Of a stretch of 64,000 nucleotides of DNA, positions 63,924 through 64,000 are shown one piece after another (within the stretch, counting starts at the first letter, position 1; each line of letters begins with the position of its first letter). Both the position numbers and the translations under genes were made by a program. The notes under the pieces were generated by a model that was given only the letters and a program-made list of their open reading frames with translations, had not been told where the DNA came from and did no database searches. The stretch is from Jeotgalibaca porci (GTDB lineage Bacteria; Bacillota; Bacilli; Lactobacillales; Aerococcaceae), in the NCBI RefSeq assembly GCF_011299095.1, contig NZ_CP049889.1, positions 1,143,501 through 1,207,500 of the forward strand, read 5' to 3'.

Positions 63924-64000
63924 TAAGAAGTTGTCACGAAGGAAACATCACGTGACACGTGATAAGTAATTGACCTTTGAAAACTGAACAAAGAATGAAC

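Overview
The window is a low-GC Gram-positive (Bacilli) chromosome segment spanning the replication origin. The origin block (rpmH, rnpA, yidC, jag on one side; dnaA, dnaN, yaaA, recF, gyrB, gyrA, rpsF, ssb, rpsR, gdpP, rplI, dnaB on the other) is typical of Bacillota. The absence of sporulation genes, the gene style and the motility set suggest a motile lactic acid bacterium of the Carnobacteriaceae type. The family assignment is inference; no 16S rRNA lies inside the window.

Positions 1-33.7 kb form an almost unbroken minus-strand motility and chemotaxis supercluster. A long basal-body/export operon runs flgB-flgC-fliE-fliF-fliG-fliH-fliI-fliJ-fliK-flgD-(TIGR02530-like)-flgE-swrD-motA-motB-fliL-fliO-fliP-fliQ-fliR and continues out of the window. 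It appears to use a sigma-A-type promoter. Upstream lie the late units flaG-fliD-fliT-like-fliS, flagellin, a receptor gene, and flgM-flgN-flgK-flgL. Beyond them is a chemotaxis operon (receptor, cheW, cheD, cheB, cheR, cheA, cheC, cheY, cheW) that ends with the switch genes fliM and fliY, and then another receptor gene. Six late or chemotaxis transcription units carry the same upstream signature, TTAA-N15-NCCGATAN, matching a sigma-28/SigD promoter. SigD itself, FlhA, FlhB and FlhF are not in the window.

Positions 33.7-45.9 kb are accessory metabolism: 3-methyladenine DNA glycosylase (tag), a membrane-anchored thioredoxin-like protein, a DUF454 membrane protein, a lysA-dapA-dapB operon behind a lysine riboswitch and terminator, and a galacto-oligosaccharide operon (ganS-ganP-ganQ-ganA with a LacI-type regulator) lacking the endo-galactanase ganB. 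Three intergenic regions here hold short tandem arrays. Each is built on a different inverted-repeat core, yet all share a 51-52 bp period. This is the most unexplained structure in the window.

Positions 45.9-64 kb are the origin domain. DnaA boxes flank dnaA on both sides, with a box, TAC-trio and AT-rich unwinding region before dnaN. Three parS-like palindromes and a second DnaA-box cluster lie around rpsF-ssb-rpsR-gdpP. The window ends with dnaB, tRNA-Lys, tandem rRNA promoters and the leader of an rRNA operon whose 16S gene starts beyond the edge. Many starts were moved from the longest ORF to a start codon better spaced from a visible ribosome binding site; those choices are stated per gene.
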